Positions 21,591 to 32,727 of a stretch of DNA of 53,482 nt are shown here, piece by piece. A program made the translations under genes and the position numbers. Location of the stretch: positions 154,731-208,212 of the forward strand of contig MU619274.1 in assembly GCA_025201805.1 (NCBI GenBank), read 5' to 3'. How positions within the stretch are numbered: position 1 is the stretch's first letter; every line of letters starts with the position of its first letter. The DNA is from Parasitella parasitica (taxonomy: Eukaryota > Mucoromycota > Mucoromycetes > Mucorales > Mucoraceae). The notes under the pieces are model-generated. The model did not search any database. It was given only the letters and a program-made list of their open reading frames with translations, and was not told the origin of the DNA.

Positions 21591-22574
21591 AAGAAAATAG
21601 AAATATATTGATGAGAAAAAGAGTTTAATGTTTGCAAGCAATAATGCATCTTATTTATACTCTTTCGGCATTTTTTTTTCGCCCACAAGCAGGTGATCAA
21701 TGAAGTGGACAAACAGAATTCGTTACCTGGATACCCTATTTGGATAGACATAAAATCAAACTTTCCATTTTCGATAGTGCCTTCACCAATGAACATGAGC
21801 TTGATGCTGCATGATGATGTTTAGGCCTCAATATGATATTCCTCCCACACAGAGCATGAATAAAAAAGTCTGACAAGCGTTTCATCTAATAATGACATTA
21901 TGCAGCAGCCTGGTCTCCGTCAAGAGGTCCTCGGGCTAATATGTTACCCTGAATTCTTGTGATGGACTTTATCTTCAATGTCTTACCAGTATTCGTAGGT
22001 ACAGAATTACCAAGCGGAAAATTATACAAGGCGCATCACAGATCGCTAATTTTAGCAGGGTGTTAGGTCAGGCATGTGTCTCTGGTGGCTTGATCGTACA
22101 TGAGGCAATGTTTTGCTCTGCTTTGAAGGATCATGGCAAGAATATCATAATAGGGAAGATATCTACACTAAAGGTGCACGAATGTTCGATATCTAAAAGA
22201 GTAAAAAGACATCTCGGTGAAATTTTATCACTCTTTTAAACTAGTTTCCTGATGATGATTATCATATTGTAGCTAGATTCTGTTTATAATCCATCAAAAT
22301 AGATTGTGTATCAAAAGAGCGTCGTACCACGCCATATCAACACAGCAACTTTTTTAGAACATAAATTTTTTTCAGATTCTTCATTGGACGTCCTGGTTCA
22401 TTGGTTCAACAAAGATGTTAAAAGGCTGGTATAATATTAAACGTCTTGTTTCTCAATCTTACAGACTTCTTTTTTCTTTTTCTTTACAGAAAGATAAACT
22501 TTTTGGTTTGATTTTTCGTTTTCTTCGTATATTATCTGCTTTAGCTAAGGAAACCGTAGAAAGCAAATCGCACA

Positions 22575-24489
22575 ATGGAAAAGTACCCTCAGGATTCTGA
22601 TCCAGCTTTGGCTGAAAAGTACAGTCAAGGGTCATCAAAGGGCAACGACGATGTGAATGAAACCGTAGCTACTAACCATAAGCTCTTCTCGAAGCATACA
22701 TTACTCAACTATTTCCCAAGATATAAGCTGAAAATCTCTGGTATTTACTGATGTAAAATTGAGTTTCTCAAAATTAACAAAAAGCGTAAAACCCAGGTGC
22801 TATCAACATCGACGAACGGCCTCCCCTTTACCAATGTTTCTTGATGGGTATTCAACATGTTTTGGCCATGTTTGGTTCCACTGTTTTAGGTAAGGTTTGG
22901 GGGGTTTTTTTTTTGACAGAAGTACATGCTCATCCTATTTTGTACTTGATGACATAGCACCTCTAATGATGGGCTTTGACACAAACAGTAAATATTTACA
23001 TTGTACTTATGACTAATCAAGCTCATTAACAAAAGCACATAGCTGCCCTGTTCTTTTCTGGTATCGGTACAATTATTTTCTATATCTTTACCGGTGGGAA
23101 AGGTTATTATTTTCAATACGAGCTTGTTTTGGCTTCATTGACTAAAATTTTGCAAAAGTGCCGTCTTATGTTGGATCATCTTTTGGGTTTATTGGCGTTG
23201 TAGTATCAGCTACAGGCTACAACTATACACCTGGTTCTGGCCGTAACGAATATACTGATATTGCCTGCGGTGGCATTCTCATCTGTGGCATTGTCTATGG
23301 CGTAATTGGCCTTGTCGTCTTTTTTGCAGGCTCTGGCTGGATCGACGTTATTATGCCTCCTGGTAAGCCAAAAACTTTTTTATCATCCGGAATCGGAACG
23401 GACTTTGGATGAATCTCTAACCTTATCGAAAAAGTTGTAACTGGCACAGTCATAACAACAATCGGCATTCACTTGTCAACATCTGCATTCCAAAGTGCTA
23501 CGCAAACCACCTTTGATGGCTGGATGGCGTTTACTACTATCATGTTGATATCGCTTATCAGCATCTACGCACCAGGCATGTTGAAACGCATGCCGATTTT
23601 GATAGGCATGGTCATCGGATATCTCATCTATTTCGGTGTTGGCTATTCTGGTCATGGACCTGCTATTGATTATACTGAATTATATGCCACTCCTTGGTTC
23701 GCTGCTCCTACTTTTGTGAAGCCCAAGTTTGAGGGCCAAGCTATCAGCATGATTGTTCCGGTTTGTGTGGTTTTATTGGCTGAAAATTTAGGCCATATCA
23801 AAGCGGTTGGAGCAATGGCCGAAAAACCTCTTGATAAATACCTTGGTCGTGCTATTTTAGGTGATGCTGTAGCCACCATAGTGTCTGCTGCTGGTGGTGG
23901 ACCTGGCACAACCACTTACTCGGAAAATATTGGAGTTATGGTAAATTTTTAATACAAGTCTTTATTGTTGAATGTTATGAACTCAATTCTTCACTAGGCT
24001 GTTACGCAAATTTTCTCTACATTGATCTTTTTAGTTGCTGCTATTATTGCCATCTTTTTGGGTTTCATCCAAAAGTTTGGCGCTGCTATCCATACCATCC
24101 CCGAGGGTGTATTTGGTGGGCTCTCTATCATCCTTTTTGGCTTGATAGCCGTGTCAGGTGCTAGAATTTGGGTAGAAAATGAGGTCGACTTTAAAGATTC
24201 TAGAAATATGCTAGTAGCTGGTATTCCTAGTAAAGTGTTTTCAACCATGCATTCTACGTGTAGACCTCTTACTTTCATCGTTATTTATATAGTTATCATC
24301 GGTGCAGCTATGCAAACTTCGTTAAAATGGGGTAACTTTCAACTGGATGGTATTGGTCTACCCACGTATTCTGCTATTCTTTTATATCAAATTTTGCGTG
24401 GTTGGGATAATCTCAGAGATCTCTTTAGCCGCAAGAAAAAGGCGAGAGCGATGAGCATCAATTCTCAACAAACTTCTGCAGTTGTGTAG
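22575..24489 (+). CDS. NCS2 nucleobase permease, UraA-like (uracil/xanthine permease family)
   Basis: Exons 22575-22740, 22797-22889, 22958-22987, 23043-23102, 23159-23362, 23435-23940, 23998-24489; 516 residues. TM1 holds the family QH motif in LMGIQHVLAMFGSTVLAPL. Later come PSYVGSSFGFIG, the substrate/proton region LLAENLGHIKAVGAM (Glu-Asn where classic NATs have Gln-Asn) and PGTTTYSENIGVMAVTQ, then IPEGVFGGLSIILFG. These match bacterial UraA/PyrP-type carriers more closely than the fungal UapA/Xut1 group, whose signature is QNxGxxxxT. About 14 membrane segments are expected, with hydrophilic N- and C-termini. Proton symport of uracil or a related base is likely; the exact substrate is not readable. 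Exon 3 is only 30 nt. Confidence 0.9.
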
Positions 24490-24753
24490 AAAATTTAAAC
24501 CATTTATGTAGTCTGTAAATACCTGTTATCTTTTTTGAATTTATAATCACAGTAAAGCTTAATCCATCACATGCTCATTTTTGCCCTCATTGTTGCCCTC
24601 GTTGCTCTCTTCATTGTTACCTTCATTGTTCACGCCTGCAGACTGCTTTTATTTAGGCTCAGGTTTCCAATTTCACATACAAAACAAAAAGTCTATTGTT
24701 ATTTCGCTTTGTTTTCCCTTATTTTGAAAAATAATCAGCGATAACGTGTTAAA
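24490..24753. other. spacer with NNEG-type low-complexity repeat
   Basis: Between the permease stop and the SFT2 start. The plus strand at 24575-24640 repeats CATTGTT.CC(C/T)TC units. Read on the minus strand this gives VNNEGNNEESNEGNNEG followed by KNEHVMD and a stop, so it could be a tiny C-terminal exon, but no partner exon was found upstream. Confidence 0.35.
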
Positions 24754-25656
24754 ATGAAGTTCGGCTTCTTTTCTTCGGAATTTAGTGATCAAGGAACTGC
24801 AGATGATGGTTGGTTTCTCTGTAGATTTGTAGAAAAGATGGGCATTAGTTGGTAACTTAAAATTTAGGAAGCTGGAAGTTTTGTGGCCTTGACAAAACAC
24901 AACGTTTGTTCGCCTTTGGTGCTTGGTAAGTTTCTGATAGATGTAGAGGGCCTTTGAAATATCGTTAACATGCCAGAAACTCCCAAGTTTTGCTGTTGGC
25001 GCCCTTTTATCCATCTTGGTATGCTGAGCATTTATTTTTTCGGGATAAAGATGCTAACGCATGAGTATCGTAGTCGACTCTAATCCTATTAGTGGGGAAC
25101 ATTGTTGCTTTTTGTATTATTTATAGCTGTGGTAATATTATTTCTCTGTTCAGGTAAGATACAAAAGACTTATGAAAAAGCGATAGGAAGGATATTTACA
25201 TCATTGATATTGTTAGTTTAACATTTGTTGTTGGTATTCCCAAACAATTCAAAACTATGTTTGCTCCAGGTAAACATTCAAACTATATGATCTCAAATCT
25301 CTTAAGTGAATCTTCTGTATTCTATAGTTCGTTTTTGGGCGACTATTATTTACTTGTCACTACTTGTTTTGACACTTGCAATGTCCATCTGGGTATGAAA
25401 GAAAGGAGCATTAGGGCTTAAATTGTGAAAGGCTTGACTCTAACTATTATTTCTCACTTTTAGTTGAAGAATTTTGTCTTATCCATCGTCTTGGTCTGCA
25501 TTCAATTTGCTGCTCTCGTCTGGTATTCGTAAGTGTGTCATTTTTATAGAAATTAAGCAGAAATTAATTGTTTTGCATCTGCTTAGAGCAAGTTATATCC
25601 CATACGGCCGTGAACTCATTCGTCGTTTCTTTGGAAGTTGCGTAACTTCCATCTAG
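24754..25656 (+). CDS. SFT2: SFT2-like Golgi vesicle-transport membrane protein
   Basis: Small tetraspan protein of the Got1/Sft2 family acting in retrograde endosome-to-Golgi vesicle fusion. Eight short exons (24754-24808, 24868-24925, 24988-25018, 25074-25153, 25217-25269, 25328-25392, 25464-25528, 25587-25656) join to 158 residues. Order: acidic N-terminus, DKTQRLFAFGACFAVGALLSIL (TM1), IVAFCIIYSCGNIISLFSLTF (TM2), VVGIPKQFKTMF loop typical of the family, WATIIYLSLLVLTLAMSI (TM3), VLVCIQFAALVWYSASYIPYGRELIRRF (TM4). The intron before exon 4 has a TGCTAAC branch site. Exon 1 uses a weaker GTTGGT donor, so the first 18 residues are the least certain. Exon sizes of 31-80 nt make it easy to miss. 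Confidence 0.87.
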
Positions 25657-26465
25657 CTTGATAGCAGTAAAATGATTAACAAGAAATATGTGCATATAGC
25701 ATTATGATGAATTTTTCTTGACAAATATTTACAGTTGGTAATGAATGTGCGTAGTAGTGCGTGATTTATACATGATTGTGTGAGACATATTCATTCTCCA
25801 GTTGTACAATATAGTAAACCATGTATATATACTTCGACCTTCGTGCCGTTATACTGATATGAATTTGCTGGTAAAGCCCTAGATTGTTGCATAGGCAAAA
25901 TTCAGCCAATGAAATGCCTGGAAATTAACTACAAACACCATATTTTTTATTTGACGGAGTTTAAAATACTACCATAAAATTATTAGTGTGGTGGTGTTGT
26001 AGTCGACAAAGAATTTCGCTAAATAATGATTTATATGCATAGAAAATGGCTATATACTCCAGAAATCGTTTAAATTCAGTCCGTATGCCATCAATTGTAC
26101 CTTTCTCAGCTACTATGCTTACCAATAGCATTTTTTTTGCAGTAGCAACTGTCTTTTTTCTTTTTTTTTTTTTTGCTGGATAACATTGATAGATTTATGG
26201 ATAAATACCACAATGAAGGTGCCGTATATCTCAAATTTTTCGATATAATAACTTAATGTAAATTCACGGCTTTCAACTGTGCCTGAATAGTAGTGCTTGT
26301 TGGGAATTTGTTTATGTATGAATTGCTGCATATATGGTATCAACGCAACATCTAAGCGCAAAATTCCAACAATAATGCAATCAAGCAAATCTACAATAGT
26401 CACGTAAAGCTCCATGACGCTAAGCTTCATCATGCTTAACGCATTTTCCTTTTCAACATTTCCGC
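25657..26465. other. 809-bp spacer
   Basis: No gene recognised. A fragment TTCGACCTTCG at about 25830 resembles the unit in the Helitron terminal block at 12849-12975, possibly another remnant. Confidence 0.35.
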
Positions 26466-28107
26466 ATGCAAGTCTTTTCACGTAAGCTACTCGTATTTGG
26501 CTTGATAGCGCTATTGATAGGAGCCACAGTGGCATCTACTTCAAGTCAACAACAGAAGCACTTTCCTCATAGACACAACTCACTTGATGTCAAAGCAATA
26601 CTCGAGCACCATGGTAAACCAGACACATCAAATGCACATAGTAAGCATTTTCAGGGAGAAACTTTAGCGTATGTCACTCCGTGGAACAACAGAGGTATGT
26701 TCAAAGATACGAACTCATGAACTGCCTTTTATGCTAACATATGCATGTTTCAGGGTATGACATTGTAAAAGAGTTCAAGGGAAAGTTTGACTAGTAAGTA
26801 GAAGCATCAGAAGGCATCGCTCTTGAGAAAGTGACACTATTTTGACCAGCATATCTCCAGTTTGGTATTATATTCAACGCAGGTAAGGTTCACAGCAAAA
26901 TCAAATACTGGATTTTCACACTCAACAATCTTGACATACAGGTCATCAATGCAATTTGATATGGATGGAGAGCATGATGTAGATCAGGGTGTAAGTACTC
27001 TTAAGCAAAGAAATTGAGTGAGCCTCATATCGTATGAATGCGAACAGTGGATGAGAGACGTCAGGGATGAAAAAACTGGCAGAGGAAAGATTTCACCTCG
27101 ATTTCAGTTTCGAGGTTGGACGGGCGATGACTTGAGATTGTTTGTATCTGACGAGAAAGAATCTCAAGTATTAGCAAAAGCAATCATGGAGCAAGTCAAG
27201 TATGTTTTTTTTTCAAAATTTGGTGAAAAATACGATTTTAATCATGAATAATAGTAAATACAATTTTGATGGTCTAGTCATTGAATGTGGATTTCCTGCC
27301 TTCTTTCAGGGCTTCCTCATTCAATTGTCCAAATTGCTCCACCAGGAAGATCGCCATTTAATCGTGGTTTTGCCTGCAATCATGAGTGAGGACCATAAGA
27401 AATACATGACATCTGATATATTTCATACAATGTCCCAATATGTGGATCGGTTTAGCTTAATGACCTATGATTTTTCTAGCCATGACCCGTAATTATTTTC
27501 AGTGAAAAATGGTGTCGAGTACTGATTTTTGAAAATAATAGAAATGGTGGACCAGCATCACCTATCGAATGGATGATGGATAATATTGAACACCTCACGC
27601 CAGAAGAAAAAGGACGCAGCAAGCTATTGGTTGGGTTAAATATGTACGCCATGTCGTATTTGCCTACACGAGCTCCAGAACCTTTAGTTATGAAGACGGT
27701 AATTGAGAAACTGTCAGATCAACCCAAGCAGATGCTGTTAGATGATGAGCTTTTTGAAGATAATGAGCTAGATAACACGTTATCCGAGGCGCTAAATTGG
27801 GACTCTACAACTCAAGAAGCATGGTTTGTTGATATTGATGAGGAAGGAATTAGGCAGGGCACCATTTGGTTACCTACGTTGCGAGTAAGACATACATCAG
27901 TTATCAATAAAAGATATGTAGACTGACTCTTTGTTTTTAGTCTATTAAAAACCGTTTGAGACTAGCCGAAGATTATGGGGGTAGGAGAAAGATTAACGAT
28001 TATATGTATTTTAACTAATTTATTGGACTCGATCAGTTGGAGTTGCCCTTTGGGAAGTTGGTCAAGGACTCGATTACTATGTAGGTTCTGAAAATACTGC
28101 AACATGA
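26466..28107 (+). CDS. GH18-fold protein, CHID1-like (chitinase domain-containing protein 1)
   Basis: Nine exons (26466-26694, 26754-26793, 26850-26882, 26942-26990, 27048-27199, 27255-27488, 27542-27884, 27941-27980, 28037-28107) give 396 residues, matching the ~393 of animal CHID1. It starts with a signal peptide (RKLLVFGLIALLIGATVAS). Blocks: LAYVTPWNNRGYDIVKEF, FDYISPVWYYIQRR, YNFDGLVIECGF, LIVVLPAIM, VDRFSLMTYDFSSHDP, GGPASPIEWM, LLVGLNMYAMSYL, VGVALWEVGQGLDYY. The catalytic DxxDxDxE of true chitinases is reduced to DGLVIE: the Glu remains but the preceding Asp pattern is broken, as in CHID1 proteins, so carbohydrate binding rather than chitin hydrolysis is likelier. Secretory or vacuolar location is inferred from the leader. 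Confidence 0.9.
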
Positions 28108-28815
28108 GAAGTTTTTCTAATTTTTCTACAATATCTCAGTATGATCTCTTTTAGAAACAATATGGGATTTGTAGTCTACTTTCTAAAGTTTCGAGAAAGC
28201 TCTTTTTTATACATTAAAGATATGGCTGTTATGCGTTGATACGTGCTTTGACCAGCAGACATTTACATCAATGTGTTTATTTTATTGCAAAATTGGCTCG
28301 AGAAATCAGAGTTAAACATTGATGCTAACTCTTTAAATTTGAGTAAAATTACGTGTAAAAGGTCTAGAGACTATGATTAACCATTTAAACAATTTGGTTT
28401 GTACATTTAAAATATACAGTTAAATAATACACCTCACAGCAAGTGTTCTTTTGACTTTGTTTGCGTATTGTCTTCAAGATTTTCAAGAATGATCCATTCA
28501 GGGCTGTGGTTTCAAGTTTGTGGAGTTGCACGGGGCCAAAGGCATACTGCCTATTTGTGCAATTAGTGCTTTCGACCATAACAAAACAGTTTTAAAGATT
28601 GGCCTTTTTTGCGTTGGATATTTGCTGCAAATGCAACGTGACATACCATGCAGCTAAAGACAACACTGTTTTTAGCATGTTTCCCGTCTTTCGATCATCG
28701 GCAACGTTGCCTGGATTTGAGTTTCAATAATGCAAGATGTTGAAACATCATTTTGTTGTGTACAGTATTTCTTTCTTTTTTCTTCAACTTCCTCAACATA
28801 ATCTCAAAAAGAAAA
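28108..28815. other. 708-bp spacer
   Basis: No gene seen. The last 70 bp before the next ATG are T/C rich (CTTTCTTTTTTCTTC), a typical pyrimidine leader. Confidence 0.35.
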
Positions 28816-31155
28816 ATGAGTCTCGCGCCTTCTTCGTTTGAGATATCCGAGGCCAAGGTAACCATACACTACAAATACGCTGGCGATAAAAAGGTTATCC
28901 GCCACGAAAATGAAATTGTACGACCAGGTAAACCTTTCATCGGCCAAGACATCCAAGTTAGCTCCAAGGCAGTGAGCCACTCTGATAAAAAGGGAGGCTA
29001 TTTGCTTTCATACCACATTAAGGCGTTTAAACGCATCGAGTTGGTTAAATTTGAAGCAACGTACATGACTGACCTGAAGAATCAACGTATGATGGCCAAC
29101 GGTTTTCAAAGCTGGAGCCAAGCTCGTGAATTCACTAAAGATGACAAGATCCCCCCCATCCGCTCTGGTATCGCTTGGTATACGCAGCTCAATCTCCAGG
29201 GGTAAGATTTTGAATCGAAGTCAGACTTTGCTCTATTAACATATTATTTGTGCATAGCGATTACGATATCTTCCAACACACCGGTGAGAAAGGACTAATC
29301 CACTCGAGCAGCTACACCCACTTTCGCGATCAAAAAAATGTGCTTTCCTTTTTTGGATCTGTTTCCGAGCATTTAGGCTACACGTATTTCAAGGGCAACT
29401 TCAATAGCAACATGCTCAGTATCTACAAGGACGTTCTTGGCAAGATTGTGGAGGAAAATGAGGAAATCGAGTTTGTGCGTGTGTTTATTGCTCAAGGGCT
29501 GGATGGCGAAGCTCCCATTTGGGACAGCTATGCAGAATTTTTCAAGGACCGTAGAGCCATCAAGAACAATGAAGACGACAAGCGACATGTCAATGGCTGG
29601 ACGTCTTGGTATAACTACTATGGCGATGTCAGCGAGGATATCATCAACGAGAACGTAGAAGCTTTGCAAAAACACAAGTATCCCATCAACATTTTCCAGA
29701 TTGACGATGGGTTTCAAACTGCCATTGGTGATTGGTTGTCTATCAATGGCAAATTTCCAAACGGCATGAAGGTTGTAGCCGATAAAATTAAAGGTGCTGG
29801 ATTCAAGGCTGGTCTTTGGCTTGCCCCTTACGCTGTAGGATACACAAGTCGCATTGTCAAAGAACATCCAGATTGGCTGATTATTGACCCAGAAATTAAA
29901 AAGCCCGTGGTTGCGGGCCCTAATTGGGGCGGCTTTTATGCGTTGGACATCTATAATCCTGAAGCGAGAGAGTATTTGAAGCATGTGTTCGATGTTGTAT
30001 TACACGATTGGGGCTTTGATATGCTGAAGCTCGATTTTTGTTTCGCTGCAGCCATGATTCCTCGCAATGGCAAATCCCGCGGTGAAATCATGTGGGATGC
30101 CATGGATTTGATTCGTGATCTAGTAGGCCCTGATAAGCTTGTACTTGGCTGTGGTGTACCTCTGGCCTCTGCCTTTAGAAAGGTAGATTATTGTCGTATT
30201 GGATCTGATGTAGCCCCGTGGTGGGAGGGTAAGAATAGCTTTGACGTGTCTTTTTTTTTATATATATTTGTTCACACCTTACACAGATTCAAAACTAAAG
30301 CTTCTTCATGTTCGTGAGCGTGTGTCGACAGCAAACTCGCTAGTATCAACCTTAACTCGTTGGACAATGTCTGATCGTATGTTTGGTAATGATCCTGACG
30401 TGATGATTCTTCGTAACCATAAAAACAAGCTGACTCCGGATGAGAGATACACATTGTGTGTCCTCAACAACATTTTGGGTGCTCTTGTATTCAGCTCTGA
30501 TAACGTGGCCTTGTATGGTCCAGACGAACATCTCTTATATTCTGCTACGTTTCCAAAAGTCATTGCTCGTGTACAAAGTGTGATTGAATTCAGCCGCAAC
30601 TGTTTTGAAGTGCATTTTACTGTAAACGATGCTAACGGAACTTCCCGTAACTACACCACTTTTGCTAACCTCACCGACGAAGAGAAAATAATTTATTTGC
30701 CTGTATCCTCAAAAGACACGCATCTTTTGTTTGCCACAGATAACGATATGCACATGAGCCAAGCAGATGATTCAGAGGCATTGTTTTACCACCCTTCTTC
30801 CCGTGGTAAACTCAAGGTGCACGAAACCAAGACTTTCATGCATATTCCGGAGCCTACTCCAAATCAACAAAATCTGCTTCTTTTGGGTACTACCAGCCAT
30901 ATCGTGCCTGGCGCTGAATTGAATCAGTTCAGCAACGATAATGGGGCGCTTACAATCACTTTTAGATCTGAAAATACAAGGCACCACAAGGTCTATGTTG
31001 GTCTTGGTCCATATCTTCATCAAAACCGCAATTTCGCTCCTCTTTCTTGTAAGATTGACGGGAAACAAGTGAATCACGAATGGATTCCTGTGCGTGGTGA
31101 TGGAGAAGGAAGACCTAAAAGTGAAGTTTTGGCTTTCGTAGTTGAGGGAAATTAG
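28816..31155 (+). CDS. alpha-galactosidase, glycoside hydrolase family 36
   Basis: Exons 28816-29201, 29258-30228, 30287-31155; 741 residues. N-terminal beta-sandwich (ANGFQSWSQAREF), then a TIM barrel with VNGWTSWYNYYG, INIFQIDDGFQ, GFKAGLWLAPYAVG, HPDWLI, WGGFYALDIYNPEAR, the nucleophile Asp in FDMLKLDFCFA, and the acid/base Asp in RIGSDVAPWW. The C-terminal beta domain runs to VVEGN. All clan GH-D catalytic elements are intact. No signal peptide, so probably cytosolic, unlike secreted GH27 melibiases. It would release galactose from raffinose-type or other alpha-galactosides. Codon use is rich in C-ending codons relative to neighbours, which suggests high expression. Confidence 0.93.
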
Positions 31156-32727
31156 ATTTGTGCCTAATCTTATTATTTTTCTACTTGTACGAAATAAATG
31201 AGGCGTTCCATGTCCCCTTTGTATCCGCATACCTTATTGAACTGCTGTATGTTGTCCTGCTCTCCACCCTTCCTGCGAAAGCGCAATTTTAGAATTCATT
31301 GGTCATCAACAAGTGGTATAATAGCCCAGGACAAGTAGCAATGAACACCAGTAAAAGCCTTTCTGGCCACTTCGATCTGTACTACTAGCAATCAAAGCTT
31401 GCTTTTCCAGACACTTTCAACAAACTATGCGATTAAGCTGAATTCAGTCACTAAAACTAGCATTGCAAGGAATTTAAATATAAAGACGTTAAAGGGTTAT
31501 TAGAAGCATGCATGTAGACATTTTACAAAAGGATCTTTGCAAACAAAATACATCAGGAATAGACATTTGGGAGAGTTTGAGTCTCACCTTACAAACAGTA
31601 ATTCACGAAAATCAGCCATTTATTAGCGATGAAGAATTATGCTCTGCGTTTATTTGAATAATACAATATCATAACTAAAAAAAAATTTTTAGAAATTATT
31701 TCCTTTAAAAAAGTCGAAAACCTTCCTAATAGAAGGTAATAACTGAATATTTCCCTGCATTTTATGCTAATTTCTTTTGAAATCCAAAGAGTATAATAAA
31801 AAGGCTATTAATTTCGTTCATTACCAACTTACTTTTCAATGTCCTCTCTTAGAGTAGGTTTCGCTTTTACAACAAAATTTTACTGCTATGCAAGCTTATA
31901 ATGCTACTATTCCTATTCCCATGCACTTGACTATTCCACCTTTGTATTTCTTTGGTACTTGCCCTCATTACGATTGGACTCCCGCGGATTATCTAATAGA
32001 TGCATGGAACTGAATCCGTTCCCTTGCATGCATTCAAACTACTTTTGGCAAACTGGGAGACTGTCATCGAGTCTTAAATTCCTATGGCTCATGTAGACTA
32101 CATAGCACCTGCCATTATTCCTACGGCGGCTGAAGGGTACTATGAGCAAAAGTTAAAGGTTTGAGGATAGTTCTTTTAAACTACTGTAATGCCTCTTATC
32201 CACTGCGTTACCTTCATTGAATATTCTCGATTATGAGATGTTTACTTATGTTACTACTGGCAGCTGTCTGTTTTTGCTATTAACTAGAGGTTGAATCTCA
32301 TCTCAATTCCAACAATAATACTGAATTGTATAAAGACTTTTAGAAACAACGACCAGAGCAATCCTGGCTTCCTATTTCAATCATTATCAAGACCCAGCGT
32401 TCTCCTAGTAATCGTTTGTAGTCTCTTTTTTAATTTTCTTTGGAGATAATCTTTATTTTTATCGAAAGAACTCTCAGTAGCCCTAATTTCAAACACAATA
32501 ATTGTTATGCGCAAAGGATATATGAATATGATCTGCTCAAAATATGTATAAATTTATTGATAAGAAAATGCCATATTTTTATACTAGATTATATCAATTG
32601 TAACATCATTTGTCATCATGGTTAAACATCGAAGTTAATTACATGTTGTATTATACATTAATTCCTTGTCATTGTATACAAAGAATTACCAATCTAATAA
32701 TTGCTTAATCTCATGCCTTTCTAGCAC
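31156..32727. other. gene-free stretch, possible decayed gag fragment
   Basis: Between the alpha-galactosidase gene and the dispersed repeat. At 31888-32007 an open piece starts MQAYNATIPIPMHL and continues IPPLYFFGTCPHYDW, then meets a stop; its P..F.G..P.YD pattern recalls Ty3/gypsy gag starts, but the match is weak. Nothing else recognised. Confidence 0.3.

Larger units (their letters stand above)
19872..22574. other. 2.7-kb region without accepted gene
   Basis: Purine-rich on the plus strand, with minisatellite-like blocks listed separately. Short coding-like fragments occur (for example KDQQEINKVIA near 20390) but are broken by stops, so a decayed gene or element is possible. Immediate upstream sequence of the permease has a T/C-rich tract at 22465-22540. 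Confidence 0.4.

Noticed and set aside
26640-26655. Tiny GTAAG...TTTCAG intron in the CHID1-like first exon
   Set aside because: Only about 15 nt and the frame is open without removing it.
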